This document shows positions 12,793 through 20,516 of a stretch of DNA of 58,454 nucleotides, piece by piece; position 1 is the stretch's first letter; the number at the start of each line of letters is the position of its first letter. The stretch is from an uncultured bacterium. GTDB lineage: Bacteria > Verrucomicrobiota > Kiritimatiellia > RFP12 > UBA1067. Where the stretch lies: the NCBI GenBank assembly GCA_902761035.1, contig CACWIW010000006.1:78462-136915 (forward strand), in the 5' to 3' direction. A model generated the notes under the pieces. It saw nothing but the letters and a program-made list of their open reading frames with translations. It had not been told where the DNA came from and did not search any database. Position numbers and translations under genes: made by a program.

Positions 12793-14216
12793 GGCTTAGG
12801 CGTATGCGTGCTGGCGGCAAGTTTGATAACAAATCCACTAGGGTCTTTAGAAAACGTCACGGTCACATCGTCAATGCCCATCATCGCCGACTTGCCAGAT
12901 TTCAGCGAATGTATAGTCCACTTAATCATCAGAACCTGGCCCGGGGCAATCGAGACTTCCTCCGCCGGAGTTACCTCAACTGGCGTGGAGACAGGCGTGT
13001 CATGGATAGACTCCGTGCCGTACACGGCCGATTGCGTTGAGCTAAGTTCCCTCCAGCCATCGACGTAGGAGGAAATCCAATTGAGTTCATTCGTCACCAT
13101 CACAGAGACCGAAAGCGTCTGGTTCGTCTTATTGGCGAATCCCCACTGCTGAGCGAAATATGCAAGCGAGGAAAGCTTAACGATCCGATCCATGTCGTTC
13201 GTGAACGTGATGCCGAACGAGAACTCATCGTTTTGGGTTGAAAGTGCGCCAAGCGCGCGTGCATTGTCGTCTCGATTCGTGGCTAATGCATACAAACCAC
13301 CGGTTGTACCAGCGCCGCCGTTGTAGCAGAACGAACCTACAGCGTCAGCATCCTTATACGCCTGCCAGTACATGATCGTCGTACCGTTCAACCAATTCTT
13401 GTTACCAGTGGTCGCCGTGATCTCTGCCGTTGAATCAAAGTTCTGCATGTAGGTATTTGCCGCAAGTGACGACAGCGGACAGGCGTTGAGTTGAGCCACT
13501 TTGTCGGGATTCGAGAGATCAACCTCTACAGGCTCCGCCGTTTTCGACGTCACGCCACGCCGTCCGTACGCCTCCACGGCAAACAGTACAGGTACGGAAG
13601 GCAGTCCCGTAAACGAATGTTCAGTCGCCGCCCCTACGTCAAGTCCGTTCACGATGTACGACGGCAAACCCAACGAATAGCCGGATTCCGATGCGTCTGC
13701 GACCGCGCTCGTCCACACGTACACCCTATATCCCGTAGCACCAGCGACAGGGTACCAGCTTGCGTCAAACGACGTGCCGGTGATGTTATTCGATATCGAC
13801 ACGCCAGATGGCGCATCCAGCGAGTCAGCCGATAAGTATGCCACGAAAGACGAAAGAGCAAAACCGTTCGCCGCCACGATACGGAACGAACGAAAATCTG
13901 TGGTTTCGGGGAAGTCGAAAGCCGCGCCGGAAGATGCCGCCGTGAGCGTCGCGACCGTCGTTCCGCCACCCTGCTTCGGGAAGGCGTTTATCGTGGCGGA
14001 AGCAGAAGCGCCCGCGCATGAATAGCGGAGTTCTATCCGATCAACGGCTTTGGGATATTCAGGCGAACGGTAATCCCCGTTCTCCACCGTCCATCCATGT
14101 GGAACTCCCCCGTCCGTGAAGTCGACGACATAGGTCGCCGGGCCAGTTGCCGCAACGGGCAATGACAAGATACCTGCTACCGCACCAAGGGCGTAAAATG
14201 GAATTCGCTTAGTTAT
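12789..14216 (-). CDS. Secreted fibronectin type III-like surface protein, atypical start
   Basis: From a stop at 12789 the frame is open well past 14168. Upstream of a possible TTG start at 14168 the same frame encodes TKRIPFYALGAVAGILSLPV, a convincing signal peptide ending near AATGPA. An AGGAGG site lies four bases before the codon ATA at 14216-14214, where ATG is expected, so the start codon is either non-standard or mutated. The mature protein is Ser/Thr-rich with an Fn3-like stretch (SWYPVAGATGYRVYVW), plus a second extracellular-looking beta domain. No sorting signal is evident at the C-terminus, which ends TPKP and abuts the decayed winged-helix gene. Confidence 0.65.
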   Translation of the reverse strand: MTKRIPFYALGAVAGILSLPVAATGPATYVVDFTDGGVPHGWTVENGDYRSPEYPKAVDRIELRYSCAGASASATINAFPKQGGGTTVATLTAASSGAAFDFPETTDFRSFRIVAANGFALSSFVAYLSADSLDAPSGVSISNNITGTSFDASWYPVAGATGYRVYVWTSAVADASESGYSLGLPSYIVNGLDVGAATEHSFTGLPSVPVLFAVEAYGRRGVTSKTAEPVEVDLSNPDKVAQLNACPLSSLAANTYMQNFDSTAEITATTGNKNWLNGTTIMYWQAYKDADAVGSFCYNGGAGTTGGLYALATNRDDNARALGALSTQNDEFSFGITFTNDMDRIVKLSSLAYFAQQWGFANKTNQTLSVSVMVTNELNWISSYVDGWRELSSTQSAVYGTESIHDTPVSTPVEVTPAEEVSIAPGQVLMIKWTIHSLKSGKSAMMGIDDVTVTFSKDPSGFVIKLAASTHTPKP

Positions 14217-14251
14217 GCGGCCTCCTTTGTGCCCCGCATTCTTGATTTGAC

Positions 14252-14282
14252 GAACGCTCCGCGCCCACAGGGTATGCTGGCT
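14252..14282 (-). repeat. Repeat P, copy D (core only)
   Basis: Only the core remains: GCATACCCTGTGGGCGCGGA followed by GCGTT on the minus strand, two bases off the consensus. The promoter part is absent. It lies upstream of the secreted-protein gene and downstream of rmlA. Confidence 0.65.
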
Positions 14283-14316
14283 ATTTCCGCTTCAATGACA
14301 TGGCAAATCCCATAAA

Positions 14317-15180
14317 TCACATCAGCCGTCTTAAATACTCACCGTATGAAGACTTGCCATAATCTGTGGCAAGCCGGGCAAGTTGTTCAACGTCAATCCA
14401 TCCCTTTGCCAAGGCGATTTCCTCTATGCACGCTATCTGGAGTCCCTGGCGGTCAACCAGAGCCCGGACAAAATTTGTAGCGTCCGCAAGCGAAGCGTGC
14501 GTTCCTGTATCTAGCCATGCGAAACCACGCCCCATCGTTTCGACCGTGAGACGCCCTTCCTCAAGATATTGGCGGTTGAGGTCGGTAATCTCATATTCGC
14601 CCCGAGCAGACGGCTTGAGCACCGCTGCTTTTTGGACGACATCGTTTGGATAGAAATATAGGCCGACAACTGCGAAATTTGATTTCGGTTTTGCCGGCTT
14701 TTCTTCCAACGATATCGCGCGTCCATTTGCATCAAACTCAACAACGCCATACCTCTCGGGGTCGCTCACGCGATAGCCGAACACTGTCGGCTCCTTACGG
14801 GCAGCGGCAGACTTAAGGAGTCGAGGCATGTCTGCTCCATAGAATATGTTGTCTCCCAGGACAAGGCAGGCGTCATCATTGCCAAGAAACTCACGCCCGA
14901 GAACAAACGCCTGGGCTAGTCCGTTGGGCACTTCCTGAACCTTGTAGGAGAACTTCATGCCAAACTGCGAACCATCGCCAAGCAATCTTTCAAAGTTCGG
15001 CAGATCAGTCGGCGTTGAAATTATCAGGACATCCCTTATATCCGCGAACATCAACGTCGAGAGCGGATAGTAGATCATCGGCTTGTCATATACCGGCAGA
15101 AGTTGCTTCGAGACAACCTTCGTCAGCGGATGCAAACGAGTGCCCGCACCTCCTGCAAGAATTATTCCTTTTCGTGCCAT
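14317..15180 (-). CDS. rmlA: Glucose-1-phosphate thymidylyltransferase (RmlA)
   Basis: 287 residues from the ATG at 15180, chosen over longer upstream frames by its GGAG site and the family N-terminus [20 protein letters not shown]. It has the nucleotidyltransferase signature GGxGTRLx[59 protein letters not shown] and [10 protein letters not shown]. It couples dTTP and glucose-1-phosphate, the first step to dTDP-L-rhamnose. The next gene upstream is rmlD, 31 bases away. Confidence 0.95.
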   Translation of the reverse strand: MARKGIILAGGAGTRLHPLTKVVSKQLLPVYDKPMIYYPLSTLMFADIRDVLIISTPTDLPNFERLLGDGSQFGMKFSYKVQEVPNGLAQAFVLGREFLGNDDACLVLGDNIFYGADMPRLLKSAAARKEPTVFGYRVSDPERYGVVEFDANGRAISLEEKPAKPKSNFAVVGLYFYPNDVVQKAAVLKPSARGEYEITDLNRQYLEEGRLTVETMGRGFAWLDTGTHASLADATNFVRALVDRQGLQIACIEEIALAKGWIDVEQLARLATDYGKSSYGEYLRRLM

Positions 15181-15211
15181 TCTTTTCTCCTTTCTTATCA
15201 ATTGTACCATT

Positions 15212-16090
15212 TCACTCAACGGGAAACTCCTGGTGCATAAACTCCCGCAACGCATCCTTCCAATGCGGCATACCTGGTAATTTTGCCAACCGAAGTCCCA
15301 TCTTGTCCAGTCGTGAGTTCTTGGGCCTTGGTGCCGGACATGGATACTCCTCCGTCGTACAGGCTTCCACCCGTTGGCTCTTCCCGGCAATGCGAAATAT
15401 TTCTTCTGCGAACTCAGCCCATGTCGCCTCCCCCTCGCACGTAAGATGCAGCGTTCCACAGAGATTCGGACGTTTGAGAATCTCCGCAATGCCCCTTGCA
15501 ACAGACAATGTGCTCGTCGGGTTTCCATGCTGGTCGCCAACCACCTTGAGTACGGGGCGCGAACCATCCGCCAGTTTCATCATCGTATGCACGAAACTTG
15601 GGCCGCCACTTCCATAGAGCCAAGAAATCCGGCATATCACATGATTTGGGCATAGCGACTCGACTGCCCTTTCGCCTGCAAATTTGCTTTGTCCATAGAC
15701 GGTTCGCCCTCCTGTAGGAATGTCAAACTCATCATACGGTTCCGTGGAATCCCCCTCAAATACATAGTCAGTCGATATCGCAATCAACTTTATTCCATGC
15801 CGATTGCAGCTTGCCGCGACGTTGGCGGTGCCACGGGCATTGAGTCGAAATGCGAGCTCTCTCTCCGACTCGCATTTGTCAACAGCAGTCATTGCCGCAC
15901 AATGTATCACCACGTCTGGAGCATGTTCTGCAATTACGCTGTCAATACCGTTTTCATCCGTTATGTCAGCCTCCGGCAAGTCTGTCGGTAAGACATCATA
16001 GTCACCGCCCAGTACTTTTACAAGTGTCCGACCTAGCATGCCTCTTCCACCAGTAAGAAGCACCTTAAGTTTTTTATCGGTTCCAGACAT
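15212..16090 (-). CDS. rmlD: dTDP-4-dehydrorhamnose reductase (RmlD)
   Basis: 292 residues. N-terminal Rossmann motif [17 protein letters not shown], then [33 protein letters not shown], the short-chain dehydrogenase pair [10 protein letters not shown] and [10 protein letters not shown] (catalytic Y-x-x-x-K), and [14 protein letters not shown]. It reduces dTDP-4-keto-L-rhamnose with NAD(P)H. An AGGAGTGACATGAGAC leader precedes the ATG at 16090. With rmlA it forms a two-gene unit; rmlC is at 6820 and rmlB is absent here. Confidence 0.95.
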   Translation of the reverse strand: MSGTDKKLKVLLTGGRGMLGRTLVKVLGGDYDVLPTDLPEADITDENGIDSVIAEHAPDVVIHCAAMTAVDKCESERELAFRLNARGTANVAASCNRHGIKLIAISTDYVFEGDSTEPYDEFDIPTGGRTVYGQSKFAGERAVESLCPNHVICRISWLYGSGGPSFVHTMMKLADGSRPVLKVVGDQHGNPTSTLSVARGIAEILKRPNLCGTLHLTCEGEATWAEFAEEIFRIAGKSQRVEACTTEEYPCPAPRPKNSRLDKMGLRLAKLPGMPHWKDALREFMHQEFPVE

Positions 16091-16154
16091 GTCTCATGTC
16101 ACTCCTTGTTATTATTGTCCTGCGTATTTGGGGAACATCCCCCATTGAAAATCG

Positions 16155-16235
16155 GGGATACTCCGCGCCCGTGGGATATGCAGCATACCTCACCGAAAGT
16201 GTTTGATGGGGCTAGGCGTTTCATCGAAAACATGA
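16155..16235 (-). repeat. Repeat P, copy E (partial)
   Basis: Contains the GAGGTAT...GCATATCCC hairpin and GGGCGCGGAG core, followed by TATCC rather than GCGTT. Upstream it shares TTTCGATGAAACGC and CATCAAACACT with copy F instead of the leader of copies A-C. No promoter hexamers are kept. It precedes rmlD. Confidence 0.65.
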
Positions 16236-16241
16236 ACCCTT

Positions 16242-16499
16242 TCATACCGACGCGGACAACGGCTCGGATGCGAGCTCGTCCATGGGCTTCAACACGGGGA
16301 GGAAGTCCAGCTGGAGCGCGTGCGCGAACTTGGCCGCCGTCCGGAAGGATATGTTGACGTCGCCTGAGAGCACCTTCGCCACGTACGGCCGCGAGACCTT
16401 CATCCGCTTCGCGAGCGCCGTCTGCGAAAGTCCTAGGGACTTCATCCGAAGAATCAGTTTCCTCAGAAATGCCGAACCTATCCTGTCTACCGCTTTCAC
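16242..16499 (-). CDS. XRE-family helix-turn-helix protein
   Basis: 85 residues with a GTG start at 16499 preceded by AGGT. The HTH spans MKSLGLSQTALAKRMKVSRP and YVAKVLSGDVNISFRTAAKF, followed by a hydrophobic C-terminus (LQLDFLPVL). This resembles HigA-type antitoxins or small repressors. The toxin expected upstream is missing: what precedes it is the leader repeat R3 and a truncated DUF3987 start. It may be an orphan antitoxin or the regulator of the module. Confidence 0.8.
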   Translation of the reverse strand: MKAVDRIGSAFLRKLILRMKSLGLSQTALAKRMKVSRPYVAKVLSGDVNISFRTAAKFAHALQLDFLPVLKPMDELASEPLSASV

Positions 16500-16550
16500 G
16501 CCGTACCTATTCGTAGGAAGTTGTACAAAACATTCTCCAAGTGGTTATAC
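16497..16550 (-). repeat. Leader repeat R3, copy 2
   Basis: Second copy of 11036-11092, here directly joined to the truncated DUF3987 frame on its right side. In locus 1 the whole DUF3987 gene lies between, so a deletion probably formed this junction. Confidence 0.7.
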
Positions 16551-16646
16551 TTCTTCAGGAATCGGTCCTGGATTCACGAAATTGCAGAATCGATTCCGCG
16601 ACTTTGGCAAAGTATCATTCAGTAAAGTCAGATTTGTGTTTTCCAT
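16545..16646 (-). pseudogene. Truncated DUF3987 gene start
   Basis: 33 codons from the ATG at 16646. The peptide (MENTNLTLLNDTLPKSRNRF, CNFVNPGPIPEE) matches the first 32 residues of the intact protein at 11230-12516 with two changes (T for I at residue 4, and E for D at residue 32), then stops within repeat R3. Confidence 0.85.
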
Positions 16647-16688
16647 AAGAGGGGGAAATTATGAGACCTAGAGGGGAATTGTGAGACT
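16646..16688 (-). repeat. Two iterons of the second module copy
   Basis: AGTCTCACAATTCCCC and GGTCTCATAATTTCCC units, 20 and 23 bases long, in the same place as the five iterons of locus 1 and again ending on the A of the start codon. Confidence 0.75.
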
Positions 16689-16707
16689 AACAGCTAAATC
16701 TCGCTCC

Positions 16708-17016
16708 CTACATGGAGGTTTTTGTGTCCCTAGGCGGGTTAACGATTACCTTATAAAGGACATGCTTGATCCTTGCATCTTTAGGCGACGACACGACCAC
16801 GCTTTCAATCAGGCCTGCGGACTTCAACGTTGGCATTACCCTGCTTATTGTGGAGCGACTTACATTTAGTGCACGTGCCAACTCTTTCCATTGCGGATAA
16901 ACCAGATTCGTCACTGGGTCCATGCGGCTCATCAAGAGTTCGTATATCCGGTCTGGAAGGTCGAATGGTACCGATGGCGGACGACCTCTGGGGTTACCTG
17001 TAGCACGATGTTTCAT
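16708..17016 (-). CDS. Winged-helix DNA-binding protein of the iteron module
   Basis: 102 residues. A basic N-terminus (MKHRATGNPRGRPP) is followed by FDLPDRIYELLMSRMDP, then a clear winged helix: YPQWKELARALNVSRSTISR, VMPTLKSAGLIESVVVSSPK, and HVLYKVIVNPP. The MarR/replication-initiator-like fold and position next to iterons and a DUF3987 gene suggest it binds the iterons to start replication or to repress transcription. It is not a recognised Rep family. A copy with an internal deletion lies at 12645-12792. Confidence 0.72.
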   Translation of the reverse strand: MKHRATGNPRGRPPSVPFDLPDRIYELLMSRMDPVTNLVYPQWKELARALNVSRSTISRVMPTLKSAGLIESVVVSSPKDARIKHVLYKVIVNPPRDTKTSM

Positions 17017-17034
17017 GACTTCTTCTCCGCTAAT

Positions 17035-17206
17035 GGCAACGCTCCGCGCCCGTGGGGTATGCGCGATACCTCACATCAGTGTTTGATGGTGCTTTACGCT
17101 TCATCGAAACGAGGAGCTCTTTCATGTCGGCGCGAGGGGAGTAGACTCCTCCTATCGCTTTCACGCCGCATAGTGTAACTTATCTGTTTCGTGGTGTCAA
17201 GAGGGC
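17035..17206 (-). repeat. Repeat P, copy F
   Basis: Promoter, then a longer leader than in copies A-C (it includes TATGCGGCGTGAAAGCG, also found in R3), the GGTAT-CGCGC-ATACC hairpin and the core ending GGAGCGTTGCC. Its right end lies inside the 3' end of the glycosyltransferase gene and supplies its last codons (LTPRNR). The left end is 19 bases before the winged-helix gene. Confidence 0.8.
17172..17200 (-). promoter_or_regulatory. Sigma-70 promoter in repeat P copy F
   Basis: Minus strand -35 TTGACA (17200-17195), 17-bp spacer, -10 TACACT (17177-17172). The -35 lies within the coding end of the glycosyltransferase. It would drive the winged-helix gene. Confidence 0.7.
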
Positions 17207-18277
17207 TGCTAAGAACGTTCTGATGTTCAAGGCGAGGCGGGCGAGACGGAATCGCCATGTCCGATCGCTGTGACGACGCCGCCATTCCGTCACGTAATGG
17301 AACGGGCATTTCCTGATCACGATGGACTTTTCCATTTCATCGTAAAACGCGGACGAGGCGTTCTTGAGCCATGCGTCAAACCCCAGCAGGTCGAAATTCG
17401 CGCGGACACCCGAGTATCCAAAGAGGACCATCGTGTAGATCAACTGCATCACGGCCAAGATGCGTTTCCTGGCATACCTGCATCCGTCCTCCGGACCCAT
17501 CGCCGCGCAGGCGTCAAAATCCCGGACTAGCCGTTTGGCGATTTGCTCCAACATGCTGATGTTGCCGACAAAACGGTCCCGCTCCATGGATTGGCCTTCC
17601 CGCCCAATAAGATAGTGCGTCAGCACGCCCGGACGGTAGGCAACGGTCGCCACTTGCGACATGGGCAGCGAATGCCATTCGGCATCGGTGTACAAGATGC
17701 CCTCTGACTGCCGATAGGACATCTTGTCCAAAATCGCCCTTCGGTAGGCGATGCCGTGAATGTCCAGCATTTCGTTGCTGTTGATCAGAATCCCCGTTGC
17801 AAACACGCCGTCCGAAGGCAAGCCGTACCGAATGACCTTGGACGCCTTGCCGGAAACCCCGACTTCGTCATAGTCGTTCACGACAAGGTCCGCAGTTCCG
17901 TTTAAGGCGATGAGGAAACGCAGGTACTGGGCGATTTCGCTCGCCTCAAAGTAATCATCTGCATCCAGTATTCGAATATAGCGCCCCGTGGCAAGGCGCA
18001 ACGCCGCGTTGACGCAGCTCCCGTACCCCCCGTTTGCCTTGTCGATAACCTTGACCGCTTCAGGAAATCGTTCCTCGAATTTATGCGCCAGCTCACTTGT
18101 TCGGTCAGCACTCCCGTCATTCACCACAATGACTTCAAGCGCGTCCGCCAGCGTCGCATCTTCTTTCCGGAGCTGATCGATCCCAAAGCTTTCCAGGCAT
18201 TTGGGCAGAAACCGTTCCATGTTGTAGGACGGAATAATGACTGTCAGCTCTTTGTCCATCAGGATTATCTCACACAC
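17180..18277 (-). CDS. Family 2 glycosyltransferase
   Basis: 365 residues from a GTG at 18277; an ATG at 18259 (MDKELTVIIPSYN) is an equally possible start. GT-A motifs: TVIIPSYNMERFLPKCLESF, EVIVVNDGSADRTSELA, ANGGYGSCVNAALRLATG, and the metal-binding DADDYF. Later, YTDAEWHSLPM is in the acceptor region. The C-terminus is basic with a hydrophobic helix (LNIRTFLAALL), suggesting membrane association. The last six codons derive from repeat P copy F. It likely adds a sugar to a surface polysaccharide. Confidence 0.85.
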   Translation of the reverse strand: MCEIILMDKELTVIIPSYNMERFLPKCLESFGIDQLRKEDATLADALEVIVVNDGSADRTSELAHKFEERFPEAVKVIDKANGGYGSCVNAALRLATGRYIRILDADDYFEASEIAQYLRFLIALNGTADLVVNDYDEVGVSGKASKVIRYGLPSDGVFATGILINSNEMLDIHGIAYRRAILDKMSYRQSEGILYTDAEWHSLPMSQVATVAYRPGVLTHYLIGREGQSMERDRFVGNISMLEQIAKRLVRDFDACAAMGPEDGCRYARKRILAVMQLIYTMVLFGYSGVRANFDLLGFDAWLKNASSAFYDEMEKSIVIRKCPFHYVTEWRRRHSDRTWRFRLARLALNIRTFLAALLTPRNR

Positions 18278-18334
18278 TCCTCGAATGGAGTCGTGATCAC
18301 TGTCTTCATCGCGGTTCGACTTCCTTGAGTTGAA

Positions 18335-19525
18335 TTAGATACGGCGGAGGATGAGACCTTTCAAGTAGAGGCCCTCGGGAAAAGTAAGTGCCACGGGATG
18401 GTCCACGCCTTGGCGCGTGCGGGCGAGTATCTGGAAGTCGCGCTTCGCGTCGAATGCCGCCTCGGCGCAGATCTTGTCGAACAGCTCCGGCGTGACCGCA
18501 CCGGAACATGAAAACGTGGCGAGCACGCCGCCTGGACGGAGCAGTTTCATCGCAAGGAGGTTGATGTCCTTGTAGCCGCGCGTCGCGCGCATGAGGCCGG
18601 CCTTCGTATCGGCGAACTTCGGAGGGTCGAGCACTATGAGATCGAACGAACGCCCCTGATCGCGGTAGAACCGCAGCTGTTTGAAGACGTCCGCTTCCAC
18701 GAAATCGCATTTCGTGCCGCAGAAATGAATACGCTCCGTGTTTTTGCGCGCGAGCGCAAGCGCGTCCGCGCTCGCGTCAACGTGCGTGACGGACGCCGCA
18801 CCGCACGCGCACGCCATCAAGCCGAATCCGCCCGTGTAGGAGAAGCAATTCAACATCTCCGCCGTGGGTGCGTATGCTGCAACTGCCGCGCGGGCGTCGC
18901 GCTGGTCGAGGTAGAAACCTGTCTTGTGTCCCTTGCGCACATCGACGAGGAAGGATACGGGCCCTTCCTTTACCTCCACGAGCTCGGGCGGCTCCGCGCC
19001 GGCGAGGAGGCCCGTGGCGGGCTCAAGGCCTTCGCGCGCGCGGGCGTCCACGTCGCTGCGGTTGTACACGCACGAGCAATCCGGCACGTACTTCATGAGC
19101 GCCGCCACGATCACGTCCTTCCACCGTTCCGCGCCCGCCGTTGCGAGCTGCACAACGACGGTACCGGCATAGAAGTCGGCCACCACGCCGGGCAGGCCGT
19201 CCGACTCCGCGTTCACGAGACGGAACGCGTTCGTGGCGCCGTCCACCCAGAACGCGGCGCGGCGTGCCACGGACGCGGCCACGAGGCCGTCCACATACGT
19301 GGCGTCGGGCTCGCGCGACGGGTCGAACGAGAGCATGCGCACGCGAATCTGGGACGCGGGCGACCAGCTGCCCCAGCCGAGGCGCTCGCCGCGCGCGTTC
19401 TCCACGGACACAGTCTCGCCGGGCGCGGGGTCGCCCTTCACGGCGCGCACCGCGCCTGAGAAAACCCACGGGTGGTGGTGTACGACGGAATAGTCGCGCT
19501 TGGGATTCAGGACGACCCTTTTCAT
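18335..19525 (-). CDS. rlmI: 23S rRNA (cytosine) methyltransferase, RlmI family
   Basis: 396 residues, the usual length. An N-terminal PUA domain (LNPKRDYSVVHHHPWVFSGA) is followed by an RlmI-like middle (AESDGLPGVVADFYAG) and a SAM-binding Rossmann domain: KTGFYLDQRDAR, LNCFSYTGGFGLMACACG, THVDASADALALARKN. The catalytic loop is VLDPPKFAD, with FSCSGAV near the C-terminus. RlmI makes m5C1962 in 23S rRNA. First gene of the GC-rich core block, four bases from the band-7 gene upstream. Confidence 0.88.
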   Translation of the reverse strand: MKRVVLNPKRDYSVVHHHPWVFSGAVRAVKGDPAPGETVSVENARGERLGWGSWSPASQIRVRMLSFDPSREPDATYVDGLVAASVARRAAFWVDGATNAFRLVNAESDGLPGVVADFYAGTVVVQLATAGAERWKDVIVAALMKYVPDCSCVYNRSDVDARAREGLEPATGLLAGAEPPELVEVKEGPVSFLVDVRKGHKTGFYLDQRDARAAVAAYAPTAEMLNCFSYTGGFGLMACACGAASVTHVDASADALALARKNTERIHFCGTKCDFVEADVFKQLRFYRDQGRSFDLIVLDPPKFADTKAGLMRATRGYKDINLLAMKLLRPGGVLATFSCSGAVTPELFDKICAEAAFDAKRDFQILARTRQGVDHPVALTFPEGLYLKGLILRRI

Positions 19526-19529
19526 CGTC

Positions 19530-20450
19530 TCAGGCTTCCACCTTCTTGACGATCGACGTGCATGCCTTGATCACGCCCGCGACGTTCGCGAGGTCGGAGG
19601 GAATGATCATCGTGTTGTTCGTCTTCGCGAGGTTGCCGAACTGGTTGAGGTACTGCTGCGCGAGCTGCATGTTCACGGACTCGATGCCGCCCTTCTCGTT
19701 GAGCGCCTCTGCCACTTTACGGATGCCGGCCGCCTGTGCCTCGGCGACGAGGAGGATTTCCTTCGCCTTACCCTCTGCCTCGTTGATCTTGCGCGCGCGC
19801 TCGCCCTCGGAGAGCGCGATCGCTTCCTGGCGCTCGCCCTCGGCGCGGTTGATCTTCGACTGGCGCTCGCCCTCGGACTCGGCGATCATCGCGCGCTTCT
19901 CGCGCTCGGCGCGCATCTGCTTCTCCATCGCGTCGCGGATTGTCTGGGGCGGCGTGATGTTCTTGATCTCGTAGCGCGTCACCTTGATGCCCCAAGGATC
20001 GCTCGCCTTGTCCACGGCCGAGACGATCGCCGCGTTGATGGCGGTGCGTTCCTCGAAGGAACGGTCGAGGTCGAGCTTGCCCATCTCGGAACGCATCGTG
20101 GTCTGCGCGAGCTGCGTTGTGGCAAACAGGTAGTTGCCGATGCCGTAGGACGCCTTGGCCGGGTCCATCACCTGCATGTAGAGGATACCGTCCACGGAGA
20201 CGGCGATGTTGTCTTTGGTGATGCACTCCTGGGGCGGAACGTCGATCGCCTGCTCCTTGAGCGTGTGGCGGTACGCGATGCGGTCGATAAATGGCACGAG
20301 TATGTGGAACCCTGCCTCTAGGGTGCAACGGTACTTGCCGAGGCGCTCTACGATGAATGCCGTCTTCTGCGGCACGATGATGGCGGTTTTCAGTATCGTG
20401 ATAAGCACGATGACCGCGAAAATCGCGAAGAATATGAGTGGTCCTTGCAT
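19530..20450 (-). CDS. SPFH/band-7 (stomatin-like, QmcA-type) membrane protein
   Basis: 306 residues. N-terminal membrane anchor (LIFFAIFAVIVLITILKTA), then the band-7 domain (VPQKTAFIVERLGKYRCTLE, GFHILVPFIDRIAYRH, DNIAVSVDGILYMQVMDP). A helical region rich in charged repeats follows (AEREKRAMIAESEGERQSKI), typical of paraslipins and QmcA. It probably forms oligomeric rings at the membrane and modulates proteases; an NfeD partner is not adjacent. Confidence 0.88.
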   Translation of the reverse strand: MQGPLIFFAIFAVIVLITILKTAIIVPQKTAFIVERLGKYRCTLEAGFHILVPFIDRIAYRHTLKEQAIDVPPQECITKDNIAVSVDGILYMQVMDPAKASYGIGNYLFATTQLAQTTMRSEMGKLDLDRSFEERTAINAAIVSAVDKASDPWGIKVTRYEIKNITPPQTIRDAMEKQMRAEREKRAMIAESEGERQSKINRAEGERQEAIALSEGERARKINEAEGKAKEILLVAEAQAAGIRKVAEALNEKGGIESVNMQLAQQYLNQFGNLAKTNNTMIIPSDLANVAGVIKACTSIVKKVEA

Positions 20451-20462
20451 GGTTTGTTTCCT

Positions 20463-20516
20463 TTCTTTTGGTTTAACTATTCACTTTACACTTTTCACTT
20501 TACACTTTACACTCTA
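20463..20516. repeat. (AGTGTAA)-like tandem sequence between genes
   Basis: Repeated CACTTTACA units on the plus strand (GTGTAAAGTG on the minus) fill the gap between the lipoprotein oxidoreductase stop and the band-7 start. Similar stretches occur at 30805-30840 and 53880-53918, each directly after a minus-strand stop codon. Confidence 0.6.

Noticed and set aside
14317..15567. Longer RmlA with an N-terminal extension to 15567
   Set aside because: The extension overlaps rmlD codons in another frame and lacks a binding site; the family start at 15180 has one.
11230..17016. Prophage
   Set aside because: DUF3987, XRE and RhuM genes occur in phages, but no capsid, terminase, portal, tail or integrase gene is visible.
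17094..17309. 71-residue protein across repeat P copy F
   Set aside because: It runs from glycosyltransferase codons into the repeat leader in another frame; no independent support.
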